Positions 61,417-64,000 of a DNA stretch of 64,000 bases are shown in pieces. How positions within the stretch are numbered: position 1 is the first letter of the stretch; each line of letters opens with the position of its first letter. The notes under the pieces were generated by a model. The model saw only the letters and a list, made by a program, of their open reading frames with translations. It was not told the origin of the DNA and searched no databases. The translations under genes and the position numbers were made by a program. Source of the DNA: Solwaraspora sp. WMMA2065 (lineage in GTDB: Bacteria; Actinomycetota; Actinomycetes; Mycobacteriales; Micromonosporaceae); the NCBI RefSeq assembly GCF_030345075.1, contig NZ_CP128361.1, positions 1,798,001 to 1,862,000 on the forward strand, read 5' to 3'.

Positions 61417-62967
61417 TCACGCCGACACCTCCGGGGTACGGTTGAGCCGCGCCTTGTAGAGCTTGCCGTTGGGATCGCGAGGCAACGCCGCGCAGACGAC
61501 GTACGAATGCGGACGTTTCGGCTTGGCCAACCGTTCGGCTAGGTAGGTGCGGATCCGCGCGAGCGCCGTTTCGGCGTCGGGTGCGCTCTCGGTCAGCACG
61601 ACGTGGGCCTGCGGCACCTCGCCGAACTCCGGATCGGGTACGCCGACGACTCCGGCGTCGGCGATCCAGTCGTGACCGAGCAACGCGGCCTCGATCTCGG
61701 CCGGGTAGACGTTGACCCCGCCGACCAGGATCAGTTCGGCGGCCCGGCCGGTGATGTACAGGAAACCGTCGGCGTCGACGTGGCCCACGTCCCAGACGGT
61801 CATCAGCCCGTCGCGGCGGGCGCCGTCGGTCTTGCCGGGGTCGTTGTGGTACTCGACCCGGTCGGAGCCCTGACGCATGTACACGATGCCGGTCTGGCCG
61901 GCCGGCACCTCGTTGCCGGCCTCGTCGAGGATCCGCAGCGTCGAGATGGACGCCGGGCGACCGACCGTGCCCGGGTGGGCGAGCCACTCGTGCGGGCGGG
62001 CGATGGTGGTGCCGACCTCGGTCGAGCCGTAGTACTCGTAGACCACCGGGCCGAACCAGTCGAGGATGCGCTGCTTGACCTCGCGCGGGCACGGCGCGGC
62101 GCCGTGCAGGACATAGCGCAGCGAGGAGATGTCGTAGCTGTCGCGCACCGGTTGGGGCAGTTGCAGCAGCCGGTAGAAGTGGGTCGGCACCATGCTCGTC
62201 CCGGTGACCCGCTGGTCGTGGACCCGACGTAGGAAACCCTCCGGCGTCCAGCCGTCCATCAGGACCATCGTGCCGCCGGCGTGCAGTGCGCCCATCGCGG
62301 GGGTGATGTTCGCCGAGTGGTACAGCGGAGCCGAGACGAGCCAGGATCCGAACGCTGGGCGTTCCATCCCGAACTCCTGGAACAACCACCGGTAGGTCGA
62401 CGCACCCGTGTCGGCGTCGACTCCGGCCAGTGGTCGTTTCACCCCCTTCGGGCGGCCGGTGGTGCCCGAGGTGTACATCATCAGCGACCCGGCCGGGGTC
62501 TGCTCCGGGCTCACGGTCGGCATGCCGTCGGTGAGCTGCGACAGCGGGCGGACGCGACCGGTGGTGGGGGATCCGTCGACGTACACCTGCACCCCGGGCA
62601 CACCGGCGAGGGCCGCAGCGGCGACGACCGGCTCCACCCGCGCGGAGCAGACGACCACCTTGGCGCCGCTGTCGGCGAGGATGTAGGCGATCTCGGGCTC
62701 GGTCAGGTGGTAGTTGAGCGTCACCAGGTAGAGCCCTGACTGCATCGCGGCCAGGTAGAGCGCGACCATGCCGGCGCTGTTGGTCATCACCGCCGCGACC
62801 GTGTCACCGGCACGCAGGCCCGCACGGGTGCGCAGGCCGTGCGAGATCCGGTTCACCTCGGCGTACATCTCGCCGTAGGAGATCTGCCGATCATCGGCAG
62901 TCACGATCGCGCACAGCTCCGGCTCGGCGGCTGCCCAGAGCCGGAAGCCGGTCCGCTCGTCGCTCAT
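61417..62967 (-). CDS. AMP-forming acyl-CoA ligase 2
   Basis: 516 residues, complete: MMYTSGTTGRPKGVKRP (P-loop), YVLHGAAPCPREVKQRILDW, VYEYYGSTEVGTT (A5), VWDVGHVDADGFLYITGRAA (A7), LILVGGVNVYPAEIEAALL (A8) and LPRDPNGKLYKARL with the catalytic lysine (A10). The sequence resembles FadD-type ligases acting on bulky or cyclic acids. ATG 62967 follows AAGGAG. It is the first gene of its unit, 17 bp after operator copy 2. Confidence 0.88.
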   Translation of the reverse strand: MSDERTGFRLWAAAEPELCAIVTADDRQISYGEMYAEVNRISHGLRTRAGLRAGDTVAAVMTNSAGMVALYLAAMQSGLYLVTLNYHLTEPEIAYILADSGAKVVVCSARVEPVVAAAALAGVPGVQVYVDGSPTTGRVRPLSQLTDGMPTVSPEQTPAGSLMMYTSGTTGRPKGVKRPLAGVDADTGASTYRWLFQEFGMERPAFGSWLVSAPLYHSANITPAMGALHAGGTMVLMDGWTPEGFLRRVHDQRVTGTSMVPTHFYRLLQLPQPVRDSYDISSLRYVLHGAAPCPREVKQRILDWFGPVVYEYYGSTEVGTTIARPHEWLAHPGTVGRPASISTLRILDEAGNEVPAGQTGIVYMRQGSDRVEYHNDPGKTDGARRDGLMTVWDVGHVDADGFLYITGRAAELILVGGVNVYPAEIEAALLGHDWIADAGVVGVPDPEFGEVPQAHVVLTESAPDAETALARIRTYLAERLAKPKRPHSYVVCAALPRDPNGKLYKARLNRTPEVSA

Positions 62968-62984
62968 CGGACTCCTTGAGTTAG

Positions 62985-63005
62985 ATTCCGACCATCCGGT
63001 ATGTT
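62985..63005. promoter_or_regulatory. Operator-like element, copy 2, in a divergent promoter region
   Basis: Reads ATTCCGACCA, then T, then CCGGTATGTT on the plus strand. It sits between ligase 2 (minus) and the MBL hydrolase (plus), so one regulator could control both directions. The whole intergenic region is only 69 bp. Confidence 0.65.
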
Positions 63006-63036
63006 GTTGTTTCCACAGTAAGGGAGGCATCTGGCG

Positions 63037-64000
63037 ATGTCCAGACCCGTGAACGACGCGCACGCCGCCAGCTATCACGCCCGGCGGATGCCGACTCCGA
63101 CCGAGGTCACCGACGGGGTCTGGGCGATCCCGGTCCCGCTGCGCGGCAGCGCGCTGCGCTACGTCACCGTCTTCCTGATCGACACCGGTGACGGCAGTGT
63201 CCTGATCGACGCCGGCTACGACCACCCGAGCTGCTGGGAGTCGTTCACCGGGTCGGTCACCGCGATCGGCCACCGGGTCGAGACGATCTCCACCGTCCTG
63301 CTCACCCACAACCACCCGGACCACATCGGCTTCGCCGCCCGGATCCGGGCGCTGTCCGGCGCCTCGGTGGTCATGGGGCAGGCCGACGACTTCGCCACCA
63401 TGCGCCGGAGCAGGGGCGGTTTCCTCACCCAACTGCGCACCGCCCTCACGACGACCGGCGCCCCACCCGACGTCGTCGAGGCGATGTACGCCGACGCGGT
63501 GGCGGTCACCGCGCACCACGAGGACCTGCGGATCGACCTTGCCGTGGCCGACGAGACCGAGTTCCGGTTCGGCGACGTGACCATCCGCGCCGTGCCGGCC
63601 CCGGGGCACACCTACGGGCACACCGTCTACGTCGACACCCGCGGCCTGGTCTTCACCGGCGACACGATGATGTCCGAGGGGCCCACCCAGCTCGCGATCG
63701 TCAGCCGCGCCGACGACGACCCGACGGCGGACCTGTTCCGGACGCTGCAGCGCATCCGCGACCTCGGCGCGACGATCGCCTGCCCGGCCCACCAGTTCCC
63801 GTACCGCGACGTCGCGGCCCGCGCCGACGAGCTGGCCGCGCTGCACCGCGCCGAGGTCGCCGCCGTCAGCGCTCTGGCCGGGGCCGACGGGCAGGCCACC
63901 GCCTGGGACGTCGCCCGGCGGATGCGGTGGCGTAAGCCCTGGGACGAACTCGGCCGGGGCACCCAACGGTTCTCCCTCGTCCATGCCCAGGCCCTGCTGC
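63037..64000 (+). CDS. Metallo-beta-lactamase-fold hydrolase (partial, runs off the right edge)
   Basis: At least 321 residues. The metal-binding motif VLLTHNHPDHIGF, then VPAPGHTYGHTVYVDTRGLV and FTGDTMMSEGPTQ are those of glyoxalase-II-like MBL hydrolases. A winged-helix-like C-terminal region (TAWDVARRMRWRKPWDELGR) is beginning, as in thioesterase-type MBL proteins. ATG 63037 follows AGGGAGG. Divergent from and probably co-regulated with the acyl-CoA operon; a CoA-thioester hydrolase is a fair inference. Confidence 0.85.
   Translation, partial: MSRPVNDAHAASYHARRMPTPTEVTDGVWAIPVPLRGSALRYVTVFLIDTGDGSVLIDAGYDHPSCWESFTGSVTAIGHRVETISTVLLTHNHPDHIGFAARIRALSGASVVMGQADDFATMRRSRGGFLTQLRTALTTTGAPPDVVEAMYADAVAVTAHHEDLRIDLAVADETEFRFGDVTIRAVPAPGHTYGHTVYVDTRGLVFTGDTMMSEGPTQLAIVSRADDDPTADLFRTLQRIRDLGATIACPAHQFPYRDVAARADELAALHRAEVAAVSALAGADGQATAWDVARRMRWRKPWDELGRGTQRFSLVHAQALL

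Overview
The window is very GC-rich DNA with GTG/TTG starts, ATGA/GTGA start-stop overlaps, GGAGG-type ribosome sites, a SARP regulator, rare TTA codons, F420/flavin luciferase-like enzymes and a modular megasynthase. This fits a filamentous actinomycete; Micromonosporaceae is my best guess, by impression only. No rRNA, tRNA or CRISPR array was seen.

Region 1 (1-11.3 kb) looks like metal uptake and surface proteins. A family-5 ABC binding protein and permease, a small ferredoxin and three proteins with 'choice-of-anchor M' repeats sit around three Zur/Fur-like boxes at 2.25-2.77 kb. The 6.2-11.3 kb part is broken by several frameshifts. Region 2 (11.6-17.6 kb) is a TetR regulator and, behind an IdeR/DmdR-like iron box, a heterodimeric ABC transporter, a small protein and an MFS carrier, probably for a siderophore. 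Region 3 (17.7-23.7 kb) is a scar zone: fragments of three insertion-sequence types, a methyltransferase tail, an acyl-CoA ligase cut off where it runs into a convergent heme oxygenase, a DUF981 membrane protein, a truncated cation/proton antiporter and a thuA::gfo/idh deletion fusion.

Region 4 (23.9-48.7 kb) is a biosynthetic cluster. A membrane STAND ATPase and a SARP regulator precede a tightly overlapping set: a GT2/flippase-like fusion, class III aminotransferase, SDR epimerase, UbiA-type polyprenyl-phosphate phosphoribosyltransferase homologue, second GT2 and a membrane EEP phosphatase. An MFS exporter, a 3060-residue KS-AT-ACP-aminotransferase-LLM monooxygenase-C-A-PCP megasynthase and an orphan condensation domain with a TubC docking domain follow. 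The likely product is a beta-amino (possibly hydroxylated) acyl-aminoacyl unit joined to an amine, perhaps one made by the lipid-linked sugar genes; that last link is inference.

Region 5 (49.0-52.0 kb) has a secreted GH5/ricin-lectin glycosidase, a spermidine-synthase-like protein and an eroded secreted hydrolase. Region 6 (52.0-64.0 kb) is an acyl-CoA pathway on the minus strand: four LLM oxidoreductases, two acyl-CoA ligases, two acyl-CoA dehydrogenases that look like a heteromer, a crotonase lacking both classical glutamates and a VOC protein, with a divergent MBL hydrolase. Near-identical 21-bp operator-like elements lie in front of its two transcription units, so it is probably one regulon. 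The substrate is unknown.
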